The position numbers and the translations under genes are program-made. A DNA stretch of 64,000 bases from Leishmania donovani (Eukaryota > Euglenozoa > Kinetoplastea > Trypanosomatida > Trypanosomatidae). Of the stretch, positions 28,086 through 36,440 are shown piece after piece. Position 1 is the stretch's first letter; every line of letters starts with the position of its first letter. The stretch spans positions 267,523 to 331,522 of the forward strand of contig NC_018236.1 of the NCBI RefSeq assembly GCF_000227135.1. Reading direction: 5' to 3'. The notes beneath the pieces are model-generated. The model did not search any database, was not told where the DNA came from, and saw only the letters and a list, made by a program, of their open reading frames with translations.

Positions 28086-31000
28086 CTACAGGGTGGAGAG
28101 GTCCATGCGGTTTGAGACGCCGAAAATGGACGATACGGCACCCCACTTGTTCAGCATCCACGTCAAGACCAGTTTCTGGGTCTCCTCGGTGTTGCGGAAG
28201 AGCGGAATGCCACGACGCAGGTTGCGGTCGTGCTCGCCGTACTCGTCCGTGTAGTTGGAGGGGTAGTGGTAGACACGCCCAGATGTCAGCTCCAGCACGT
28301 AGAAGTTGGCGGTACGGACAACGAGGAAGATTCCAACAGCGCCACCGCAGGTGCGCGTGTGCGTGTACAGCTCCGGTGGCGAGCTTGGCGGCTGCATGCA
28401 CATCAGCTTCCCGCATCGACAGCACACGACTGGCTTTGCCGGCTCTTGGTGGCATATGGTGCACAGCTTGTGCTCTGCAAAGCGTGTGAGAACGGTGGTA
28501 TACACGGAGGGCAGGTGCAGCAGCTTCTCCGCGATCCGCGCGACCCACTCCTCTGGTGTGGTGTAGGGCACGACTGACTTCGCGATTTCCGTACTATGTC
28601 TGGAGCAGGAGAGGGTGGCTGTTGTGGTGGCCGCCTGCATGCAGGCCAAGATATCTTGGCCAACTACCTGCAGCTCCGCCTCCGTGCTTTTGTGCGGCAC
28701 TGGCAACAGGTACTGCAGCATGCGCACAATCGAGGTGCAGCGGGATACCGGAGTCCTCACACTGGCCACGCTCAGCACCGCAAAGGTGACGGCGCCCGCC
28801 ACGGTGAAAGTGCTGCTGCGGAGGACGACGCCATGATGGGCATCTTCGACGACAAGGGCCTTGAGCAGTGTCAGCACACCCACGGTTTGCCAGAGCGCCG
28901 CCGTCACGCCCGTAAACTCCTCCTCCAGCGACGCGGCGGCGGCGGCGGCATATGCCCCTTCGCCGTTGTCGTCCTTGTTGCTGGCACACGCAACGGCAAG
29001 GAGCCGTGCTACAAAGTTCGCCGGCATAGAGGGCAGCACCTGTGTCAGCACGTGGGCACTGATCAATCTGTTCGCGTTGCGGGGCTGCAGCAGCGCATCC
29101 ATGACCAGCAAGCTCTCGTTGTCCTGCATGTTTCGTGCGTAGTTGGAACGCAGGTCGGCTTGCTGCCGCTCCAGTTCAGCGGGCATGATGCTCACTAGCA
29201 CCGACAGAAGCCCGATGAGGTCACGATGAGTGAGTTCTTGGCCGGCCTTGATGGCCTCCAGCTGCAGGTGGCAGGCGTAAGAGAAGGCGCGGATGGCCTC
29301 GGACAGCTGCCAGGCAGCCTCGTTCTTCTGCTGCAGCTCGTCCTCGGCGGACACAATCGCGGGGACATCTTCGGACGGGCTGAAGCCGACGGCGGCGTTT
29401 GCCAAGGTTGTGTGGAACTCCGCCGCGACGTCAACGGCGCGCTGGTTGCTGGCCGATACGGTGCCGTTCTGAAGTTCCTCGAAGAGAGACGCAAAGGGGG
29501 TCGCAGCCGACGAGAGCACTCGCGTTGTCCGGGAGGTGGGGGTCGTCGAGTCGCCGTTGCCGCCGCCGGAGAGCACCGGCATCGGGCACAGCGCCGTAAT
29601 GATGGTTGTGCAGACCGGGCAGTTGAACTCCGTGGGGCCGAGGTAGAACTGACTCCGGAAGTTCCACCGCTGCCACAGCACTGACAGCCGGACAAACACT
29701 TTCTCCACGCACGACTTGTGTGCGGCGTGGCCGCACATGCTCAGGTGGCTGTGCACATGACGGCCGTCCGGCAGCGAAAGCGCGCCCAGCTGAGGCAGCA
29801 CGCCGGAGGTGCCGGTGTGGCAGAGCAGAAAGAGTGGCTCCTCCGTCGAGGAGCGACACACGCAGCAGTCCAACGTCGTCAGCTCCAGCAGCAGCTTCGC
29901 AAGAAGTGAGCCAATCACCCCGCCCGTCGGGGACTTCTCCGACGCCGATGCCGCGGGGCCAGAGGCCTCTTCGCTAGCGCGTTGGCCTTCTTGCTGCTGC
30001 GCCGCGGTGGCGGCCGCCTTCATCTTCTCCGATGCCTTCAGCGCGCGACTGCGCATGCGCTGCATCAACATGGCCTGCCGCTCCTGAATGACCTTCTTCC
30101 GGCTCTGCGCCGCTTCATCCTTCGTCTTCTGCTCATCCAGCAAGTCGGCTGTGTTAAAGGTGGCCAGCCCAGTCTGCACGAGTACCGCCTCCACCATCTC
30201 CAGGCACCCGTAAGGATCGGCGTCCTTGTTCGAGAGCAGATAGCCACGCAGACGGTGCAGCATGTCAGCAGAGGAGGAAGTGGTGGTGACGGTGGGCGTG
30301 CCGTTTGACGTGTGTGTGTGGAGTTGAACAGGGGTCTGCAGCTTCTGAAGCAAGGTTTGGCACGGCACCAGCTCCGGCAATGGCAGCCACTGCACACACG
30401 AGGCGTGAGTGAAGGAGGGCTCGTTGATGGCGAATCGACGCAGGTACAGCTCGAGGAGGTCCCAGGAGATGACGCCCTTCTCCGTAGCGGATGCCATCTC
30501 GCCGTTGTAGCCTTCGATAGCCCGCATGGCCCGCGTGATGGAGACGCAGTCTTGCACGCACAGGTACAGGGTTGTGGTGGCGTGCAGCAACGCCTCGCGC
30601 GTGATCACGTTGGCGTCTTCCCTGCCGTCACCGTGGGGGTCATCTTCGCTCCCGCTCTCGGTGCTTTCCCTTCCATCATCGGCACCCTCGTGCATAGCGT
30701 TGTCGTGCCGACAGAGCGGCGACTCCTGTGCCGAGGCAGCCGTACCCTCCTTGTCCGCCAATGCAGCCTTCACATCCGAGGCGGCAGCGACACCAGCGGG
30801 CACGTGGCAGCTGGCGTACACGTGCAGCACGTAGAGCGCCGGCAACAGGACGGCATCCGTGTGCAGCAACGCCCGGGTGGTGGGTACCAGCTCTGCGTAC
30901 ATGCTCGTGTCGGACAGCTGTGTGGGTGGCAGAGAGATGCGTTTCTGCTGCTGCCCGCCACCGCCCGTGGCATCGTCGCCCTTGTTGCCATCAGCGAGCG

Positions 31001-34000
31001 CATGCGACTCTGCCTCTTGCGGCTTCGCCGCATCCGCTGCGCTGGCGAGGCCTCGATACGTCTTGTAAAACTCCTCGAGATGACTATCAACGACCCCGAT
31101 GTGGTACAGGCTCACGTGTGCGCGCCACACATCCACGCCCTTCAGTCGAAACTGCTTCCCTTGCGCCGAGTCCTCGGCGACCGCCAGCTTCCGGATCGCG
31201 TCGTCGATCAGCCTCGAGAACTTGATCACGTTGCCGCTGGCGTCCTTCTCGTCCTCGTCGGCGTCGCCGTAGTCCCCGCCACGGGCGGTTCCGTTGACGT
31301 TGGCGACGATGGTGGAGTGGGAGGCCTTGCCGTGCGCGAGAAGGCCCCCGACGATGCGGTCAATGACGGGCGAGGACATGGGGGCCTGGAATGCCGCCTT
31401 GGACACGTCCGTCACGATCGTGAGAATGAGGCGCAAAAAGTGCCTGTAGCCGTTCAGGCAGCGCCTGAAGAACGGCCGCCGCGCTGCCAGCATCGTTGGG
31501 AGGACGCCCAAGGGCTTCTCAGGGAGCTTCTCCGCTGGCTGCTGCCCGTGCGATGCGCTGGCACGTCGCCGCGGCGCCTGGCTCGCATGCTCTGTGTCCG
31601 CGTCGCGCAGGCGTCGCTTCGCGTAAGAGAAGCGCTGGAGGATCTGCAGCGCCATGTCGGCCGGTGCCAGCTCCATCGTGAGCACCTGCATCATCAGGAT
31701 GTCGAATTCTGCCGACACCCCGCGCGAGAATGTCAGGTACATTGTGACGGCAGAGGAAACATCGTAATCGCCACGGCGCCACAAGCCGTCGAAGACCTGG
31801 CCGGTCAGCACATGCGGCATGACCAACGAATCGAGGAGTTGCTGAGAAAAGGTGAGGCGATCCTGCTCGTTGCGCGTCACCTCCGCTCGCAACTGAAAGA
31901 AGGCGTCCAGCAGAGACCGCAGAGGGCGGCGCGCGTGTGCTGGGGTAACCGGGAGGCCCGACGTCTCTCCTGTTGGCGCGGTGCTGTTCGTGCTCGCCCT
32001 TGGAAGGCCAGATACGCGAGTCGTGGCGAGTACCTCCGCCGGGGCGGCCGAGGGCGATGACGCCGCGCTTTGCAGCCGAGATGTGGCGCGTTGGCTTTCG
32101 ATGACCCACGCCGTGAGGACAGCCCCGAAAAGGCGAGGGAGGTGGTTGGAAAGGGTAGTGGCGTGCGCGTGCGGCTCCAGCAGCGTGTACTCCACAATGT
32201 CCACCGAGCACGTCGACGGCGCCTGGAGCCTTGCACCTGCCCTCACGTCTGCGTCGCGCGCCTCCTCGTTTTGTGAAGTGCCACGATGGATCGCTGCTTG
32301 TTGGCTTTTCGGCAGACCCGTGGAGATCTTTCGCTCCAGCACGATGGAGCGACACCGCCGGCAAAAGCCGTCGCGCTGCTTTTCGAAGACGACATCCATG
32401 GTCCGGCTAATCTCATAGAGAGCTTGTATTGTGTACCCCATCGCCGTCGCCAACGCCGGGGCCGCCAGGATGCTTGTCTTGGCGTTCGCTGCCGTTCCTG
32501 CCTGCTCCGTCAGTGGTTGCTTTCCCAGTACGCGTGACTGCGCCGCCGCCATGGGGCCGTGCTCCAGCAGCAAGAGGGCTTCGTCCTGCCCATTCGCCAC
32601 CCTGCACGCCGACAGCATCTCCAGCAGCGGGCCTTTCTGCCGCAGGCGATCCGGTGGTGTATCGAAGGCGGTGGCACCGCGCCACGTGTTCCAGAGCTCC
32701 GTCGTGATCCCCAGCGCCTCCGCGATGGCGTCGTGGGACAGGGCAGGCATCGACGCCGATGAATCCGTTGCTGCTGTCGCAGGCAGTCTCAGGAGACACG
32801 ACAGAACCACCCGCATGGCATGCAACCACAACCACATGTGCCGCGAGATGCAGCGACCAATGAAGTCCGGCGTGGGGTAGTGTTGCGAGTCGGTTGGTGC
32901 ATCGGGGTCCTTGCAGATGTAGCCGCTGATAGCCAGGCTGCCGGCGACCTGCGCAAAGGCGCGCCACGCAAGTCGGTTCAGCACAAGTGTGTAGCAGGCT
33001 GCAGGGGACCCGCTCAGACACGACTGCAACGCGGTCACGCTGGCCAGCGAGACGGGCGTAGCTTGGTGGGCAACAAACAGGAGCCCGTCGCGCGAGAGCG
33101 CCGCCGTTTCCGTCACCGGGTTCGCAGAGGCACCACTGACGGTGTCACGCGCGAGCCACAACGCGTAGAGCAACGCGCTCAGCTCTCTGTGCAGCACTGT
33201 GTTCGTTGCCGCCTTGTAAGGCAGGTGTGAAGGTGTCATCAAGTGGCAGATCACGTCGGGGTTTGTTAGCACCTGCACCTGGTACTGCGACAAGCATTCG
33301 TTCTTGTCCTCAGCATGCTCCTGTGCGTTGATGTACTCGGCATATGTCGCCATCAGCCCGCCGACCGGGAGGCGAAACTTGGCGTCGCTCAAGCAGTGGC
33401 CGACGCACCGAAGGAGGTTATTGAGCCACGGCGCGGATCTGCTGGTGGCATTCAGAGGCTGCTCGTGGGCCGTCACGGGCCTCGATGCTTCGTGAAGGAA
33501 CACCATGTGCACGCAGGTGAAGTTTGGCGGTAACGCGTCGAGGACGGGGTCCGCCATCGAGGCGGCCGTGCCGGTCTCCCTGACGATTTTTTCTTCCTCG
33601 TTGTCGCGCACGGCGGTGGCAACTGCGCCTGGACCGCCGCACACCGCCATTCGCACCGGCTCTGCCCAGAGCTGCGCCACGAGACGTTTGGCGATGTCGC
33701 TGGCCTGCATGAGCTCCCACAGCTGCCGCGTCACTTCCGACATCCACTCCTCTAACCAGTCGAACTTGTCCGAGATGCGAGCCACATCGTTCAGCAGCGC
33801 GGCCTCCGCGTCGCTAAAGCGCGCCGTTGCTGCACTTCCGGCTGTGCTAGTGCCGCTGCCACTAGCAGTGCTGTTCCCGGCGCCGCTCGTCGCCCTTCGC
33901 TGCTTTCCCGCTCGCGACTGCGCCCGCTTCTGCAACACCTGCAGACGCGTGTGCTGCAGAAGCGTAACAGCAGTGAACTGAATAATGCCTCGCAGCACCG

Positions 34001-34772
34001 GCACCGCCCACACCCGATCCTCTTCCGCCATGGTGTCGAGGGGGTCGGACGCACTGTTCCCGTCACCCGCCGCTGCTGCAGCTGCAGCAGCGGCACGATG
34101 ACGGCTGCAGAAGGACTCCAGCTTCCACGCGGTCGGATCGCCGCAGTCGCACATGCCACCGCCTGAGCTCTGCGTGATACGGTAGCGATGATTGACGCAC
34201 GGAGAGTGGCGGAAGCAGTCCATGCACATGACGCATGTGGAGTCGGCGCCACAGTCGAGGCAGCGTACCACCATTTCTTGCTCTCCACAGAAGCGTCCAC
34301 ACACCGGCGAGGCTGCTCCGTCGCTGTTTGACGCTGTGAGGACAGTCAGCAGACGCTTGCCATCGCCGCAGTCCGAGGCTAAGGTGCCCAGCCACGCCTG
34401 CACAGGACTGTGCACTCGCGCACTGCATAGCCGTGCAACGAACGGAAGCGACTGGAGCTGCTCGATGCCGGCTTCAATAATCGCTTGCAGTTTCTCTGGA
34501 TGGCGACGCAGCACGCTGGTATAGGAGGAGTGTGCCACATGCCGCAGAATGGACGCGGTGCTAGCGCCTACGATGTCTTCAATGACGTCCGTGTCCAGTG
34601 CGCTTTCTTTGCGAATGTGCTCCGCGAGCAGTTCGTCTGTCAAGTACTCGTCGACGATCGTGACCAGCTCCGACTTCTCACACCCGCTTGGTACGTCGAT
34701 TCCGCGCTGCCGCGCGTACTCAAGGAGCTGCTTGATGCTCCACGTCGACGGGATGTCGGGGTTGTAGCCCAT
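28086..34772 (-). CDS. UBR-box E3 ubiquitin ligase (N-recognin family)
   Basis: A 2228-residue protein of the UBR family, which recognises destabilising N-termini and ubiquitinates the substrate. Order of parts: a SAP-like helix pair at about 10-44 (WSIKQLLEYARQRGIDVPSG); the UBR box at 157-225, with the full Cys/His ladder from CGRFCGEQE to MCDCGDPTAWKLESFCSRH; a long helical middle with low-complexity linkers; a RING-type domain at about 1636-1717 (CCVCRSS, then HSHLSMCGHAAHKSCVE, then NCPVC); and a C-terminal UBR1-like cap at about 2105-2228 with a Cys/His cluster (CTICHQ, VVCCRCGKLMC) and a globular end. Length and order match UBR1/UBR2-type ligases. The N-terminal SAP-like element is not something I associate with those. 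The start ATG at 34772 (MGYNPDIPSTW) was chosen because upstream sequence in the frame is Pro/His/Thr leader. A UBR ligase is secure; which subtype is not. Confidence 0.9.
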   Translation of the reverse strand: MGYNPDIPSTWSIKQLLEYARQRGIDVPSGCEKSELVTIVDEYLTDELLAEHIRKESALDTDVIEDIVGASTASILRHVAHSSYTSVLRRHPEKLQAIIEAGIEQLQSLPFVARLCSARVHSPVQAWLGTLASDCGDGKRLLTVLTASNSDGAASPVCGRFCGEQEMVVRCLDCGADSTCVMCMDCFRHSPCVNHRYRITQSSGGGMCDCGDPTAWKLESFCSRHRAAAAAAAAAGDGNSASDPLDTMAEEDRVWAVPVLRGIIQFTAVTLLQHTRLQVLQKRAQSRAGKQRRATSGAGNSTASGSGTSTAGSAATARFSDAEAALLNDVARISDKFDWLEEWMSEVTRQLWELMQASDIAKRLVAQLWAEPVRMAVCGGPGAVATAVRDNEEEKIVRETGTAASMADPVLDALPPNFTCVHMVFLHEASRPVTAHEQPLNATSRSAPWLNNLLRCVGHCLSDAKFRLPVGGLMATYAEYINAQEHAEDKNECLSQYQVQVLTNPDVICHLMTPSHLPYKAATNTVLHRELSALLYALWLARDTVSGASANPVTETAALSRDGLLFVAHQATPVSLASVTALQSCLSGSPAACYTLVLNRLAWRAFAQVAGSLAISGYICKDPDAPTDSQHYPTPDFIGRCISRHMWLWLHAMRVVLSCLLRLPATAATDSSASMPALSHDAIAEALGITTELWNTWRGATAFDTPPDRLRQKGPLLEMLSACRVANGQDEALLLLEHGPMAAAQSRVLGKQPLTEQAGTAANAKTSILAAPALATAMGYTIQALYEISRTMDVVFEKQRDGFCRRCRSIVLERKISTGLPKSQQAAIHRGTSQNEEARDADVRAGARLQAPSTCSVDIVEYTLLEPHAHATTLSNHLPRLFGAVLTAWVIESQRATSRLQSAASSPSAAPAEVLATTRVSGLPRASTNSTAPTGETSGLPVTPAHARRPLRSLLDAFFQLRAEVTRNEQDRLTFSQQLLDSLVMPHVLTGQVFDGLWRRGDYDVSSAVTMYLTFSRGVSAEFDILMMQVLTMELAPADMALQILQRFSYAKRRLRDADTEHASQAPRRRASASHGQQPAEKLPEKPLGVLPTMLAARRPFFRRCLNGYRHFLRLILTIVTDVSKAAFQAPMSSPVIDRIVGGLLAHGKASHSTIVANVNGTARGGDYGDADEDEKDASGNVIKFSRLIDDAIRKLAVAEDSAQGKQFRLKGVDVWRAHVSLYHIGVVDSHLEEFYKTYRGLASAADAAKPQEAESHALADGNKGDDATGGGGQQQKRISLPPTQLSDTSMYAELVPTTRALLHTDAVLLPALYVLHVYASCHVPAGVAAASDVKAALADKEGTAASAQESPLCRHDNAMHEGADDGRESTESGSEDDPHGDGREDANVITREALLHATTTLYLCVQDCVSITRAMRAIEGYNGEMASATEKGVISWDLLELYLRRFAINEPSFTHASCVQWLPLPELVPCQTLLQKLQTPVQLHTHTSNGTPTVTTTSSSADMLHRLRGYLLSNKDADPYGCLEMVEAVLVQTGLATFNTADLLDEQKTKDEAAQSRKKVIQERQAMLMQRMRSRALKASEKMKAAATAAQQQEGQRASEEASGPAASASEKSPTGGVIGSLLAKLLLELTTLDCCVCRSSTEEPLFLLCHTGTSGVLPQLGALSLPDGRHVHSHLSMCGHAAHKSCVEKVFVRLSVLWQRWNFRSQFYLGPTEFNCPVCTTIITALCPMPVLSGGGNGDSTTPTSRTTRVLSSAATPFASLFEELQNGTVSASNQRAVDVAAEFHTTLANAAVGFSPSEDVPAIVSAEDELQQKNEAAWQLSEAIRAFSYACHLQLEAIKAGQELTHRDLIGLLSVLVSIMPAELERQQADLRSNYARNMQDNESLLVMDALLQPRNANRLISAHVLTQVLPSMPANFVARLLAVACASNKDDNGEGAYAAAAAASLEEEFTGVTAALWQTVGVLTLLKALVVEDAHHGVVLRSSTFTVAGAVTFAVLSVASVRTPVSRCTSIVRMLQYLLPVPHKSTEAELQVVGQDILACMQAATTTATLSCSRHSTEIAKSVVPYTTPEEWVARIAEKLLHLPSVYTTVLTRFAEHKLCTICHQEPAKPVVCCRCGKLMCMQPPSSPPELYTHTRTCGGAVGIFLVVRTANFYVLELTSGRVYHYPSNYTDEYGEHDRNLRRGIPLFRNTEETQKLVLTWMLNKWGAVSSIFGVSNRMDLSTL

Positions 34773-36440
34773 GACGTGACACCGAAGAAATGGCGTTTTG
34801 GTGGCGGTGTTGGGTAGGGTCTTGGCGAGGGGAGATGGGGAGGAGGTTGCCGCAAGTTTGGCGGTGTGTGTGTGTGTGTGGGAGGGAGGAGGGGGCAATC
34901 AGGCAGCCACACAACAGAAAGGCATCAACGAGGGAAAAGAAATAAAGACCGCAGAGGCTGTCGCTGCGGCTGCGGCTGCCCACTCCGTCTCTACCCGCCG
35001 CGAATGAGGGACGACAAACGTGTCGGACGGGCGTGAGGGGGCGCGGGGGTGAGGGCGGAAGGGCTTCACGAGAGAACAGGCAGAGGGGTGGCGGTGGCCG
35101 CGGCTTCTGGCGTAAAAGGCCGCAGTTGGACAGCAACACACATACACACCCAGGAGGTGTGGTGTGTTGTGGGGGTGTGATGGGAGCGAGAGAGAGTGTG
35201 AGACGGACCTCTTGGCCGATACGCATCAGACAAGAACGCACCCGCAACCCTCTCTCTCTGTCTGTCTGTCTCTGCTCTGTATGTGCGTGTTGGTATATCG
35301 CTGGTGTACCGGTGCAGGTGGGCGTTCCTATGAAGCCTACTGCCCTCCGATATGATGGTGTGTGTACGTGTGTGCGGCTGTGTCTCTCCAACTGGAGCAC
35401 ACGTTTACCTTTCGTAGTTCTTATGCAGCGTGCGTGTCTGCCTGCGCTTGATGCTGTGTGGCTTGTGGCTGTGATGATGTTGTTGTTGTTGGGGGGAGGA
35501 GGTACCCACTGGAGCACGCATCGGCACACACAGACGCATGTACAGAGACAAAACAGGGAGACATGGAGAGAGGGAAGGAGGAAGGGATAGGGATAAGAAC
35601 AGTACACCCCTTCCGGTGTGTGGGCCCGGGGACACGATATGTCCGTGCGTAGATGCGTGCCGTGTCACCGAAGCTCTGCATACGGCGCCAAGAGCGACGT
35701 CGTTCCGCGCCCTCCCCTTCCCCTTGCCTTTTCCTCCTCACGCCCACCCACACCTGCACACACCCACTCGCATGCATGCACAAGGTGAATGGGAGGGAGG
35801 GAAGGAAGGGCGAGGTGTGAGAGGGGCAGCAGTGCTGCCGAGAGGCAGATGAGAGGGCCTCATCAGGCATGCAGAGGGACATGGATGGAGAAGGCCAGGA
35901 AAGGGAAGTCCCCCTTCTCCCAGACACGCGTAAACGCATACATGCAGAGAGAGAGTGAGAGCGATAGGCTGATGCCGCCATCCCCCCCCCCCCCCCACCC
36001 CACCCCCGCATCTGCCAACACATCCATCACACTGGCCGAACACACGCATACAGGCCGCGAAGGAGAGGTCAACGCCGTCTGGATAACGAGGCGTCGCTTT
36101 CCTCCGCTTCCTCTCGCTCACGTTCGTGATGCAGCCGGAACAAGCAAGAAAGGGGGCGAAGAGGACGATGGGATGGTAATGAGCGGCAACGCGCCACCAA
36201 AGACGCAGCAGCTCCACACGCTTACGAACGTACTGACCGCAGGGAGAGGGAGTGAGAGGGCAGCAGAGCACCAACGCATACAGCTACCGCGGGCAAAACA
36301 GGAGGGAGACGGGTTGGCGAGTGAGGAGAGCAGACAGACACACGCACGTGCGCACATCAACAAGGACATTGTTCCTGATCCCTCTTGCTCCCCCCTCCTC
36401 CCTTTGCTTTTCCCTTCCCCGGCGTTGTATGTTGTAAAGC
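34773..36440. other. Long intergenic region, no gene seen
   Basis: It holds a GT run (about 34863-34880), CT/CTGT repeats (about 35250-35280), a TGTTGTTG stretch (about 35478), GA-rich stretches on +, and a C15 run (about 35982-35996) followed by ACCCC units, making a G-quadruplex-type tract on the - strand. All open frames are low-complexity. It probably contains the 3' UTR of the acyl-CoA-binding-domain gene and the leader of the UBR gene. Confidence 0.6.
35982..36006 (-). other. C15 run, G-quadruplex-type on the - strand
   Basis: Fifteen C on + followed by A-C4-A-C5. On the - strand, which is the transcribed sense here, this is G5-T-G4-T-G15, long enough for several quadruplex registers. 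It lies in the 3' flank of the gene at 36441-39437. Confidence 0.7.

Noticed and set aside
30312..32060. 582-codon plus-strand open frame
   Set aside because: It is antisense to the UBR ligase and reads as an Arg/His/Gly/Val-rich shadow with no domain.
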